Part shown: positions 16,738 through 23,788 of the stretch, piece by piece | Numbering within the stretch: position 1 is the stretch's first letter | Layout: the number at the start of each line of letters is the position of its first letter | Origin: Firmicutes bacterium CAG:884 | Lineage (GTDB): Bacteria > Bacillota_I > Bacilli_A > RF39 > UBA660 | Direction of reading: 5' to 3' | Length of the DNA: 29,096 nucleotides | Assembly (NCBI GenBank): GCA_000433875.1 | Contig: HF993335.1 | Coordinates: forward strand, 1 to 29,096 | Made by a program: the position numbers and the translations under genes | The notes under the pieces: model-generated | Seen by the model: only the letters and a program-made list of their open reading frames with translations | Told to the model about the DNA's origin: nothing | Database searches by the model: none

Positions 16738-17394
16738 ATGGGCAAATTAATTGTTGTTGAAGGTGCCTGCGATGGTATCGGCAAAAGTACGCAGTATACT
16801 TTACTAAAAGAAAGATTAATTAAAGATGGAAATAATGTAGTTAGTCATCACTTTCCATCTTATGGAGAATATCAAGGAGTTCCTGTTGAAAAATATTTAA
16901 AAGGTGAGTTTGGCAATATTGAAGACTTATCACCATACTTTATAAATAATTTATATGCTGTTGACCGTGCAATTACATGGCATAGTTATTTAAAAAAAGA
17001 ATATCAAAATAGTATAATTTTATTAGATAGATATACGACATCAAGTCTAATTTATCAATCAACATTAATAGATGATATTGAAAAAAGAAAAGAATTTATT
17101 GATTATGTAATATCTTTTGAATATGAAAAACTTGGAATTAAAGAACCAGATTTAGTTATATTTTTAGAAGCACCATATGATTTAGTAAAAAAATTAAGAA
17201 ATGAAAGAAAAGTAAATGATGGAATTCAAAATGATATTCACGAAAAAAATGATGAATTTATGAGAAAAGTCTATGAAAATGCTTTATTTGTTGCAGATTA
17301 TCTAAAATTTTCTAAAATAAAATGTAATGATGGTGATCATATGCGATCAATTGAAGATATCCATAATGATATTTATAAACTTATAAAAAAATGA
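16738..17394 (+). CDS. thymidylate kinase-like nucleoside monophosphate kinase
   Basis: The 218-residue P-loop kinase has LIVVEGACDGIGKSTQ at residues 4-19, DRY-TTSSLIYQ as the DR motif in the middle, and a LID-like arginine stretch KLRNERKVNDG. The size is right for dTMP kinase, and the gene directly abuts the ThyX-like gene, so dTMP to dTDP is the natural role. The P-loop is unusual: dTMP kinases normally read EGxDGxGKST, while here one extra residue (EGACDGIGKST) displaces the first glycine. A broader deoxynucleoside kinase of the same fold is the alternative. Confidence 0.85.
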   Translation: MGKLIVVEGACDGIGKSTQYTLLKERLIKDGNNVVSHHFPSYGEYQGVPVEKYLKGEFGNIEDLSPYFINNLYAVDRAITWHSYLKKEYQNSIILLDRYTTSSLIYQSTLIDDIEKRKEFIDYVISFEYEKLGIKEPDLVIFLEAPYDLVKKLRNERKVNDGIQNDIHEKNDEFMRKVYENALFVADYLKFSKIKCNDGDHMRSIEDIHNDIYKLIKK

Positions 17395-17423
17395 TTGTTT
17401 AATTTTTGTTAAAATGATATACT
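17395..17423 (+). promoter_or_regulatory. promoter of the lipoprotein gene
   Basis: TTGTTT (17395-17400), 17 bases, TATACT (17418-17423) with extended TGA. It begins at the base after the kinase stop. Confidence 0.6.
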
Positions 17424-17443
17424 TATAAAGTAAGGAGTTGGAT

Positions 17444-18322
17444 ATGAAGAAATTTTTAAAAGTACTTTTAGTATTCGTTATGATTTTTGTTATAACAGGA
17501 TGCGGTAAAAAAGAAGAAGTTAAAGAAAGAAAACCTATTGAAGTTTTAAGTGACACTATAAAAAATGAAAAAAGTGTTAATGAAATAAAAATAGATATGT
17601 CTTTTAATGTAAAAGCAAGTGCTGAAGGAGTTAGTGTTGACTCAAATATAAATGCAATAGTTTCAGCATTAAAAGATGAAAATAATACTAAAGTAGTATT
17701 TGAATTAAGTGATAATCCTTTAGTTGGAGCATTTAAAGGATATGCTAATTTAACTGATACTAAAATAGTTACTTATATACCTAGTAAAGTATATAATATG
17801 ATTAATTATATTGATAACGATAATAATATTTACATCAAAAGTGAAGATGATATTGATACTAATGATGAATCATATAAAGAAGTAATGGATTATTTAAAAG
17901 GATTGGATTTAAATACAATTTTAACTGATAAAGATTTCTATTTAATAAATAAAACAAATGATAAAGGAATGTATCGTTTAGTTATTTCTAAAGAATTATT
18001 GGATAGAATGGCAAAATCTATAGATCCAAAAATGAAAAGTGATTTTGATGATTTTAAAGGTAGCATTAATTTAAATATTACAATAGATGAAAAAAATAAT
18101 CGTATTACTGAAGTAAGTTGTGATTTAATAGATTTCATAAAAGCTAATGTTGATAGCTTAAATTTAGGTAAAGATGTTAATATTGATGAAATAATTCAAA
18201 AACTATCATTTAATTTTAAGTTCCAATATGCTGCTGTTGATGCAACTATACCAGAAGATGTAATTAATAATTCAATGAGTGAAAAAGAATATATTGCAAG
18301 ATATGGTAATGTAGAGTCCTAG
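17444..18322 (+). CDS. predicted lipoprotein, 292 residues
   Basis: The ATG at 17444, six bases after AAGGAG, is preferred over the TTG at 17438. A lipoprotein signal peptide ends at Cys20 in FVITGCGKK. The mature protein alternates strands: DMSFNVKASAEGVSVDSNINAIVSA, VVFELSD, GYANLTDTKIVTYIPSKVYN, and GSINLNITIDEKNNRITEVSCDL. This resembles the curved-sheet lipoproteins of the LolA/LppX type found as uncharacterised proteins in Bacillota, but no signature proves it. It would be anchored to the outer face of the membrane. The stop codon lies within its own terminator hairpin. Confidence 0.85.
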   Translation: MKKFLKVLLVFVMIFVITGCGKKEEVKERKPIEVLSDTIKNEKSVNEIKIDMSFNVKASAEGVSVDSNINAIVSALKDENNTKVVFELSDNPLVGAFKGYANLTDTKIVTYIPSKVYNMINYIDNDNNIYIKSEDDIDTNDESYKEVMDYLKGLDLNTILTDKDFYLINKTNDKGMYRLVISKELLDRMAKSIDPKMKSDFDDFKGSINLNITIDEKNNRITEVSCDLIDFIKANVDSLNLGKDVNIDEIIQKLSFNFKFQYAAVDATIPEDVINNSMSEKEYIARYGNVES

Positions 18323-18337
18323 AAATAGGGCTTTTTT
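18315..18337 (+). terminator. GAAA-capped terminator containing the stop codon
   Basis: AGTCCTA (18315-18321) pairs with TAGGGCT (18326-18332) with a GAAA tetraloop and one G-T pair, followed by T5. The TAG stop (18320-18322) spans the stem and loop. Confidence 0.85.
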
Positions 18338-18386
18338 ATTGCTATAACAAAAATATTAATAGTGAAATAAAAATAGGAAGAGAGTT

Positions 18387-18449
18387 TTGTGTACCATAAG
18401 AGGAAGATTAGACATATATTTCTATATTAATTGGACATACACATCTTAA
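18387..18449 (+). other. possible 20-residue small ORF
   Basis: A TTG codon behind AGGAAGAGAG opens a 20-codon frame (MCTIRGRLDIYFYINWTYTS) that stops one base before the inverted repeat at 18451. A TGC-TATAAC lies upstream at 18340-18348. The arrangement resembles a tiny transcription unit in an otherwise empty 182-base gap, but a TTG start and short length make chance likely. Confidence 0.2.
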
Positions 18450-18450
18450 T

Positions 18451-18479
18451 AAATGTACTAGCAAATCTAGTACATTTTT
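18451..18479 (+). terminator. perfect 11-bp inverted repeat, terminator or operator
   Basis: AAATGTACTAG (18451-18461) and CTAGTACATTT (18467-18477) are perfect inverted copies around CAAAT. Two further T follow, so the T-run is mostly in the stem. It also covers the -35 zone of the promoter at 18479-18487, so it could be an operator. Confidence 0.55.
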
Positions 18480-18487
18480 GATATAAT
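18479..18487 (+). promoter_or_regulatory. extended -10 promoter of the Tam41-PfkB-Smr operon
   Basis: TGA-TATAAT ends 17 bases before the ATG at 18505. The -35 position falls inside the inverted repeat and has a poor match. Confidence 0.55.
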
Positions 18488-18504
18488 ATCAATGAGGAGT
18501 TGTT

Positions 18505-19356
18505 ATGAAAGATTTTATTAAAGAATTTTTAAATGAAAGACCAGAAGTAGTTGCAGCCTTTGGCTATGGATCTGGTGTATTTAAACAATTAGGTTATGAT
18601 AGTAAAGAAAAACCACAAATTGACTTAATTTTAATTGTAAACGATATGAAATTATGGCATAAAGAAAATATAAAAAAGAATCCAAAAGACTATTCATTTA
18701 TAGGAAGAAACTTTTTCCTTAATTCAAGTATAGATGAAATAAAAGGAATAACCGGAATTACCTATCAAAGTAATATAGAATATAAAGGACATTTATTTAA
18801 ATACGGCATTATTGAATACGGTGATTTTGTAAGACATATGCAAACATGGGATAGCTTTTATGTACCCGGAAGATTTCAAAAACCAATTTTAACAATAAAA
18901 AGCAATAACTTTATAGATGAACTAATATTACAAAATAGAAGAAACGCCTGTAAAGTAGGACTTTTATGTTTAAACAATAAAGATTTAAAAGACTTATACT
19001 TAACAATATGTAACTTATCATATTCAGGAGATACAAGAATGAAAGTGGCTGAAAACCCTAAAAAAGTAGAAAACATAGTAGGTGCATCTTATGATAAATT
19101 TAATGAAATGTATAACTTTAATGATTTATATCAAAAAAATGGCGAGCGGATCGAATATGAAATAGACATAGATGAATTACCATCATCATTGGAAAAATAC
19201 ATAAAAGATGATAAAACCAAGGAAAAAGTAATGGAATATTTATCTGATCTAAACAGAAAAGAAAGTAGCCTTCAAACAATGAAAGGAATAAAAACTAACG
19301 GAATAGTTAAATCCCTTAGATATGGATTAGCAAAAGTATTAAAGAAGTTTAGGTGA
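18505..19356 (+). CDS. Tam41-type phosphatidate cytidylyltransferase
   Basis: The 283-residue protein resembles the mitochondrial Tam41 family, which makes CDP-diacylglycerol from phosphatidate and CTP. It opens with VVAAFGYGSGVFKQ (residues 15-28), the nucleotidyltransferase glycine-serine loop, then PQIDLILIV with Asp40. WHKENIKKNPKDYS follows and is very like the eukaryotic proteins, as are YGIIEYGDF and WDSFYVPGRFQKP. There is no obvious transmembrane helix, which fits a peripheral enzyme of the inner membrane surface, unlike the integral bacterial CdsA. Tam41-like genes occur in some uncultured Firmicutes. It heads an operon with the PfkB kinase and Smr genes. Whether it replaces or supplements CdsA cannot be judged from this window. 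Confidence 0.85.
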   Translation: MKDFIKEFLNERPEVVAAFGYGSGVFKQLGYDSKEKPQIDLILIVNDMKLWHKENIKKNPKDYSFIGRNFFLNSSIDEIKGITGITYQSNIEYKGHLFKYGIIEYGDFVRHMQTWDSFYVPGRFQKPILTIKSNNFIDELILQNRRNACKVGLLCLNNKDLKDLYLTICNLSYSGDTRMKVAENPKKVENIVGASYDKFNEMYNFNDLYQKNGERIEYEIDIDELPSSLEKYIKDDKTKEKVMEYLSDLNRKESSLQTMKGIKTNGIVKSLRYGLAKVLKKFR

Positions 19357-19361
19357 TATAA

Positions 19362-20219
19362 GTGAAAGTAATATGTATAGGAAATGTAACATATGATATA
19401 ACAATACCATTTAATGGATTTATAAAAGAAAACACCAAATATCGTGTAAAAGAAAAAATTGAATGTGGAGGCGGACCCGCCAGTAATGCTGCCTATTTAC
19501 TCGGAAAATGGGGCATTAAACCGTATTTTGCCGGATTAATTGGTAATGATGAATTCGGTAAAAAAATAATTAAAGAGTTTGAAGAAGCAAACGTAAACTT
19601 AAAATATCTGGATGTAAGAGGCGATTACAATACAACAACAAGTATAATAATAAACAATCAAAATAATGGAAGCAGAACAATAATTGCCTGTAAACCAGAA
19701 AATTTCAAAATGAATAATATTGAAGATGAATTTGATATTATTCTAGTAGACGGACAAGAATATGAAACAAGTTATAATTTAATTAAAAAAAGTAAAGGAA
19801 TAAGTATAATAGATGCCGGAAGAAATACCAAAGAAGTAATTGAACTCGCTAAAATATGTGATTATGTCGTATGCAGTAAATCGTTTGGAATAGAACTAAC
19901 AGGATACACCGATTACACTAAAATGTATGAAAAACTAGAAGAAACATTTAAAGGAATCATAGTTGTTACACTAGAAGAAGAAGGATCAATTGTTAAAATA
20001 GATGGTAAAATTAAAATAATACCAAGTATTAAAGTAAAGCCAGTAGATACAACCGGAGCCGGAGACTTCTATCACGGAGCATTTGTTTATGGACTTATTC
20101 AAAAATGGAACATAGAAGAAATAATCAAATTTTCTAATATTGTAGGAGCATTATCAACCCTAAAAGTTGGAACGAGAAACTCAGTCGTTTCTCTGGAGCA
20201 AATAAATGAGTATAGATAA
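19362..20219 (+). CDS. PfkB-family carbohydrate or nucleoside kinase
   Basis: This 285-residue ribokinase-fold enzyme starts at GTG 19362, behind AGGTGAT from the upstream stop region. It begins VICIGNVTYDIT and has GGGPASNAAYLLGKWG (PfkB signature 1) and DTTGAGDFYHGAF (signature 2) with catalytic Asp235. The anion-hole glycines are present. The family phosphorylates sugars, nucleosides or related alcohols; residues here do not define the substrate. The gene follows the Tam41-like gene by 5 bases and overlaps the Smr gene by 14 bases. Confidence 0.92.
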   Translation: MKVICIGNVTYDITIPFNGFIKENTKYRVKEKIECGGGPASNAAYLLGKWGIKPYFAGLIGNDEFGKKIIKEFEEANVNLKYLDVRGDYNTTTSIIINNQNNGSRTIIACKPENFKMNNIEDEFDIILVDGQEYETSYNLIKKSKGISIIDAGRNTKEVIELAKICDYVVCSKSFGIELTGYTDYTKMYEKLEETFKGIIVVTLEEEGSIVKIDGKIKIIPSIKVKPVDTTGAGDFYHGAFVYGLIQKWNIEEIIKFSNIVGALSTLKVGTRNSVVSLEQINEYR

Positions 20220-20484
20220 TATTGTATTTATAAACAATTTACCAAGCCTTGATTTGCACGGATTCACCAAAGACTTTGCAATCATAGCAATCAATGAATT
20301 TATAAAAGATAATATAAAACTACAAAATGAAAACATTGTTATTGTCCACGGAAAAGGAACCGGTATTTTAAAAGAAACCTGTTTAAATCTGCTAAAAAAA
20401 AATAAATATGTTAAAGACTATAAAATATGGTATATGAATGATGGATGCACAATCGTTGAATTAGACAAAAAATTCTTCCAATAA
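20206..20484 (+). CDS. stand-alone Smr-domain protein
   Basis: The 92-residue protein is essentially one Smr domain: LDLHG (residues 15-19) begins it, HGKGTGIL (48-55) is the second motif, and the last strand lies near the end (GCTIVEL). Smr domains act as nucleases or nucleic-acid binders, known as the C-terminus of MutS2 and as ribosome-rescue factors. No MutS-like part is attached here. The ATG overlaps the kinase gene by 14 bases. Its substrate is not visible. Confidence 0.88.
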   Translation: MSIDNIVFINNLPSLDLHGFTKDFAIIAINEFIKDNIKLQNENIVIVHGKGTGILKETCLNLLKKNKYVKDYKIWYMNDGCTIVELDKKFFQ

Positions 20485-20485
20485 T

Positions 20486-20514
20486 TTGACAAAATTATAT
20501 AGGTGTGCTAAAAT
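20486..20514 (+). promoter_or_regulatory. strong promoter of the surface locus
   Basis: TTGACA (20486-20491), 17 bases, then TAAAAT (20509-20514) preceded by TGC in GGTGTGC. It has the only perfect -35 I found, so the locus may be well expressed. Confidence 0.8.
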
Positions 20515-20541
20515 TAACTCGTATTGTTAGGGGGATTATAT

Positions 20542-22161
20542 ATGGAAAAAAGAACAACATTTGTAGACTTTTTAATCCAATTAATATTTATTATATTATT
20601 TGTAATATTATTAGTTTGGTTATTTCCTACAAAAGATTGGTTAAAAGAAAATTATTTTAATAATGGTGAATATAACTATGAAAGAGAAACCATTATAAAT
20701 GATTCAAAATATGTAGATAACATAAATAATATGCTAGAAGCAAGTAAATCATATTTTGGATATGACGTTAACTTACCAGAAAATATCGGTGATACTGTAA
20801 GTGTTACACTAGATGAACTAGTTAACAATCACATAATGATTATGCCAAAAAATAGTAAAGGCAAAAAATGTGACGGAAATAGTACATCAGTTATAACTAA
20901 AACAGAATCAGGTTATACAATAAAAGTAGAATTAACCTGTGGCTCTGATAGCGATTACATTATAAGAAATGTAGGATGTGATCCATTCTGTAAAGATAAT
21001 TGTAACCAAAGATGTACATTAGAATATGAATACTCTAAAAAAACAGAAGGTTATTACACAAATTGGAGTAATTGGAGTGCTTGGAGTACTGTAAAAAGAA
21101 CTGCCGGCGAAAATATAAAAGTTGAAGAAAAATACATTAAAACAAAAATATGCCCAAGCGGTTATACCTTAAACAGTAAAAAAACAGCTTGTGTAAAAGT
21201 CGTAAAAGATACAAAAGAAGAAGATGCAAAAGAAACAAGAACATGTCCAAGTGGCTATGAATTTGATAAAGACGGATCAAAATGTATCAGAAACAGTTCA
21301 TCAACTAGAGAAGTAGATGCCAACATCACTTATTCTTGTAAAGATGGTTACACATTAACAAAAGACAATAAATGTATTAAAACTGAAAATATAAGTAAAG
21401 AAACTGATGCAAATGTTAAATATACATGTTCATCAGGCTATACATTAAATAACAATAAATGTTATAACTATGAAACAATTAATTCAACAGTTTCAACTAG
21501 AAATGTATGTAAAAGTGGATTTGCTTATGTAGGTAAAAACACATGTACATCTGTAACTAATAGAAACCTTGATCCAAACATCTATAAAGGTGTTAAATGT
21601 TCTGTAACATATGAATTGGATTGTAATAATGAATGTAAAGTAATTGAAAAAGAAACTTGTACAATGCCATCAACACTTAAACATAGTTATAGCTGTCCAT
21701 CAGGATATGAATTATCAAGTGATAAGAAAACATGTTCAAAAACAACTATTGAAAACGCTAAAGTAGAATACTATTGTAATAATGGTACACTTAGTGGAAC
21801 TAAATGTATTATAACTGAAACAAAAGTAGATACGATTGAAAGTAATTATTCTTATAGCTGTAAAGAAGGAACATTAAAAGGATCTAAATGTATTGTTGAA
21901 AACAATAGTGAAGAAGTAAAAGATGTTGAAATCAAATATAGCTGTACAGAAGGCGAATTAAAAGGAAACAAATGTATTATTACAACTGAAAAAACAGAAA
22001 GTACTAAATATACTGAAAAAAGTGTACTTATGTATAGATACTCTACAAGAAAATATGTAAAAGAAACAATATCATATAAGTGGAGTACATCAAAAAATGA
22101 TAAAAAATTAATTGATGCCGGTTATAAATTAACCGGAAAAACAAGAAAAAATTGTAAGTAG
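20542..22161 (+). CDS. membrane-anchored cysteine-repeat surface protein
   Basis: The ATG at 20542 follows TTAGGGGGA; the frame's upstream TTG (20524) precedes that site. The 539-residue protein has one N-terminal membrane helix (about 9-29) and then faces outward. Before the repeats are VGCDPFCKDNCNQRCTLEY and a tryptophan motif, NWSNWSAWST, like the WSxW of thrombospondin type 1 domains. From Cys204 to Cys478 it has about ten cysteine-pair units: five CxxGY/GF units, one irregular cysteine-rich unit, another CPSGY unit, then three short CxxGxLxGxKC units. Each likely forms a small disulfide loop. The C-terminal part has YKWSTSKND and a terminal NCK. It is probably an adhesive or structural surface protein; I know no matching family. 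Confidence 0.88.
   Translation: MEKRTTFVDFLIQLIFIILFVILLVWLFPTKDWLKENYFNNGEYNYERETIINDSKYVDNINNMLEASKSYFGYDVNLPENIGDTVSVTLDELVNNHIMIMPKNSKGKKCDGNSTSVITKTESGYTIKVELTCGSDSDYIIRNVGCDPFCKDNCNQRCTLEYEYSKKTEGYYTNWSNWSAWSTVKRTAGENIKVEEKYIKTKICPSGYTLNSKKTACVKVVKDTKEEDAKETRTCPSGYEFDKDGSKCIRNSSSTREVDANITYSCKDGYTLTKDNKCIKTENISKETDANVKYTCSSGYTLNNNKCYNYETINSTVSTRNVCKSGFAYVGKNTCTSVTNRNLDPNIYKGVKCSVTYELDCNNECKVIEKETCTMPSTLKHSYSCPSGYELSSDKKTCSKTTIENAKVEYYCNNGTLSGTKCIITETKVDTIESNYSYSCKEGTLKGSKCIVENNSEEVKDVEIKYSCTEGELKGNKCIITTEKTESTKYTEKSVLMYRYSTRKYVKETISYKWSTSKNDKKLIDAGYKLTGKTRKNCK
21151..21975 (+). repeat. cysteine-pair repeat region
   Basis: About ten in-frame units each hold a pair of cysteines 10-14 residues apart. 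Examples are CPSGYTLNSKKTAC, CPSGYEFDKDGSKC, CSSGYTLNNNKC, CKEGTLKGSKC and CTEGELKGNKC. Unit spacing is about 26-35 residues. The change from GY units to GxLxG units suggests two rounds of internal duplication. Confidence 0.85.
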
Positions 22162-22172
22162 GGGGTACTTAT

Positions 22173-22988
22173 ATGAAAATAAATAAAAGAGTTGTTGCCT
22201 TAATATTAGCAGGTGGCCTAGTGCTTACAGGCTCACCTAAAAATGTTAAAGCCGAAGGATTAGATAAAGCTTTATCTACAGATGAAATAGTTAAAATGTG
22301 TGAAGCAAGCGTTACAAAAAAATTATCATATGAAGAGTTTTGTCAACTATCATATAATGCTTGGATGTATTTAAATGATTTTGGTGTTGTAAATGTATCA
22401 CTAGATGACCTATATAATATAGTTTACATAATTAACTATGCTAATATCCAAGAAGAAGCAAAAGATAAATTAATTAATAACGGATTAGTACCAAGTGATG
22501 TAAACGTTTTATTTACCGAATTATTCAATGTTGCTCATATAATTGCAACTAATAATAACAATGTTTATATTGAAGCACTTGAAAACAAAACAAAAGTAGA
22601 TAGAGAAAAACTTATCTATGTTTCTAAGTTCTCAATCGATGAAAGAGATAAAGAAATTGGATATGCATACGATAATAAACTAACAGATTATATTGATTCA
22701 AATAAACAAGACTGTAATATTTATAACGAATTAATGAACGGATACTGTCATATTCCAGTTGGTGATTTATCAACAAAATATGATCTTGAACTTGCATCTG
22801 TTGGTATGGAAGAAGTAATTAATCTAACAAGTGGCTTCTTATTTAAAGGCCATATCAAAGATGGACACCTATCTAATGAATCAATTCACGCATCAAAAGA
22901 AGAAATTGAAATTTTAGAAGAACATATAGGAGATATTAGCAACTTAAAAAATACATTAGGTGGTAAATGTTTAACTAAAACAAAATAG
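22173..22988 (+). CDS. exported protein, first of two paralogues
   Basis: The 271-residue protein starts with a signal peptide (basic KINKR, then VVALILAGGLVLT) and a likely cleavage near VKAEG. The mature part is mostly helical and has no catalytic motif I recognise. It aligns along its length with the next gene product: EEFCQLSYNAWMYLNDFG against VKFCELVYNVSLYLKRFG, DERDKEIG against DENDKEIA, and INLTSG in both. Cysteines in the C-terminal half (near QDCN and YCHIP, and in GKCL) are not shared with the paralogue. It begins 11 bases after the cysteine-repeat gene and is in its operon. Confidence 0.85.
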   Translation: MKINKRVVALILAGGLVLTGSPKNVKAEGLDKALSTDEIVKMCEASVTKKLSYEEFCQLSYNAWMYLNDFGVVNVSLDDLYNIVYIINYANIQEEAKDKLINNGLVPSDVNVLFTELFNVAHIIATNNNNVYIEALENKTKVDREKLIYVSKFSIDERDKEIGYAYDNKLTDYIDSNKQDCNIYNELMNGYCHIPVGDLSTKYDLELASVGMEEVINLTSGFLFKGHIKDGHLSNESIHASKEEIEILEEHIGDISNLKNTLGGKCLTKTK

Positions 22989-22996
22989 GTGTATTT

Positions 22997-23767
22997 ATGA
23001 AAATTAATTTAAAAAAAACATGTGCAGTATTATTAGCTGGTGGAATTGTTTTAACACCAGCTCCTAGTGCTAAAACATTAAATGTAAATACTGAAGAAGT
23101 AAGAAATATTAAAACCAATCTTTCTTGTGTTAAGTTTTGTGAATTAGTTTATAATGTATCTTTATATCTAAAAAGATTTGGACTAGAAATATCTAACTTT
23201 GAATTAAGCAATTCTCTATATATTCAAAATATTGCATTTATAGATGATAGCACTAAAGAAGAACTAATCAAAAATAATATGATTTCTGATGATAAAAAAA
23301 TTTTAATGAATGATTATATTTCCGTTCTATCTAAAGTAGCGAATTATAATGATAATCTACTTAGTAAAGCATTAGATAAGAAAAAGAATGTTAAAGTAAT
23401 AGATTATATATATACATCTAAAATGTTAGTAGATGAAAATGATAAAGAAATTGCTAATAGATTCGATTCAATGTTAATAGAATTTATTAATTCCCAAAAA
23501 CAAAATAATGAGTTATTTCACGATTTAATGAATGCTTATACAATGAAAGAAAATGATACAGTTTATAAACTAGAAAATGCTTCTCTAGGAGCAAAAACAG
23601 CAATCAACTTAACAAGCGGAACAGTGTTCTATTTCCAAATCGGACCTACACATCCTTATCAAAATGTTGTAATTGCTGATGGATATTTCTTAACCGAATT
23701 ATGTAACAGTATTTATGATATATCTAATGTTTATAATATTATGAATAAAAATGTAAAAAGAAAATAG
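22997..23767 (+). CDS. exported protein, second paralogue
   Basis: This 256-residue protein has a signal peptide (MKINLKKTCAVLLAGGIVL), with probable cleavage near APSA. It is a diverged copy of the preceding protein, with the same start (MKIN, LAGG-IVL), the FCxLxYN region, DENDKEIA, and LENASLG-KTAINLTSG. Identity appears roughly a quarter to a third by eye, so duplication is not recent. It ends the surface operon; the terminator begins in its last codons. Function unknown. Confidence 0.85.
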   Translation: MKINLKKTCAVLLAGGIVLTPAPSAKTLNVNTEEVRNIKTNLSCVKFCELVYNVSLYLKRFGLEISNFELSNSLYIQNIAFIDDSTKEELIKNNMISDDKKILMNDYISVLSKVANYNDNLLSKALDKKKNVKVIDYIYTSKMLVDENDKEIANRFDSMLIEFINSQKQNNELFHDLMNAYTMKENDTVYKLENASLGAKTAINLTSGTVFYFQIGPTHPYQNVVIADGYFLTELCNSIYDISNVYNIMNKNVKRK

Positions 23768-23788
23768 TTCAAATTGAACTATTTTTTT
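23761..23788. terminator. bidirectional terminator between convergent genes
   Basis: AAAATAGTTC (23761-23770) pairs with GAACTATTTT (23776-23785) around AAATT. T7 follows on the + side, and an A-rich run on the other strand. It overlaps the stop codons on both strands. Confidence 0.8.

Noticed and set aside
22997..23767. Assembly duplication of the neighbouring gene
   Set aside because: The two paralogues are strongly diverged along their whole length, so the duplication is real and old.
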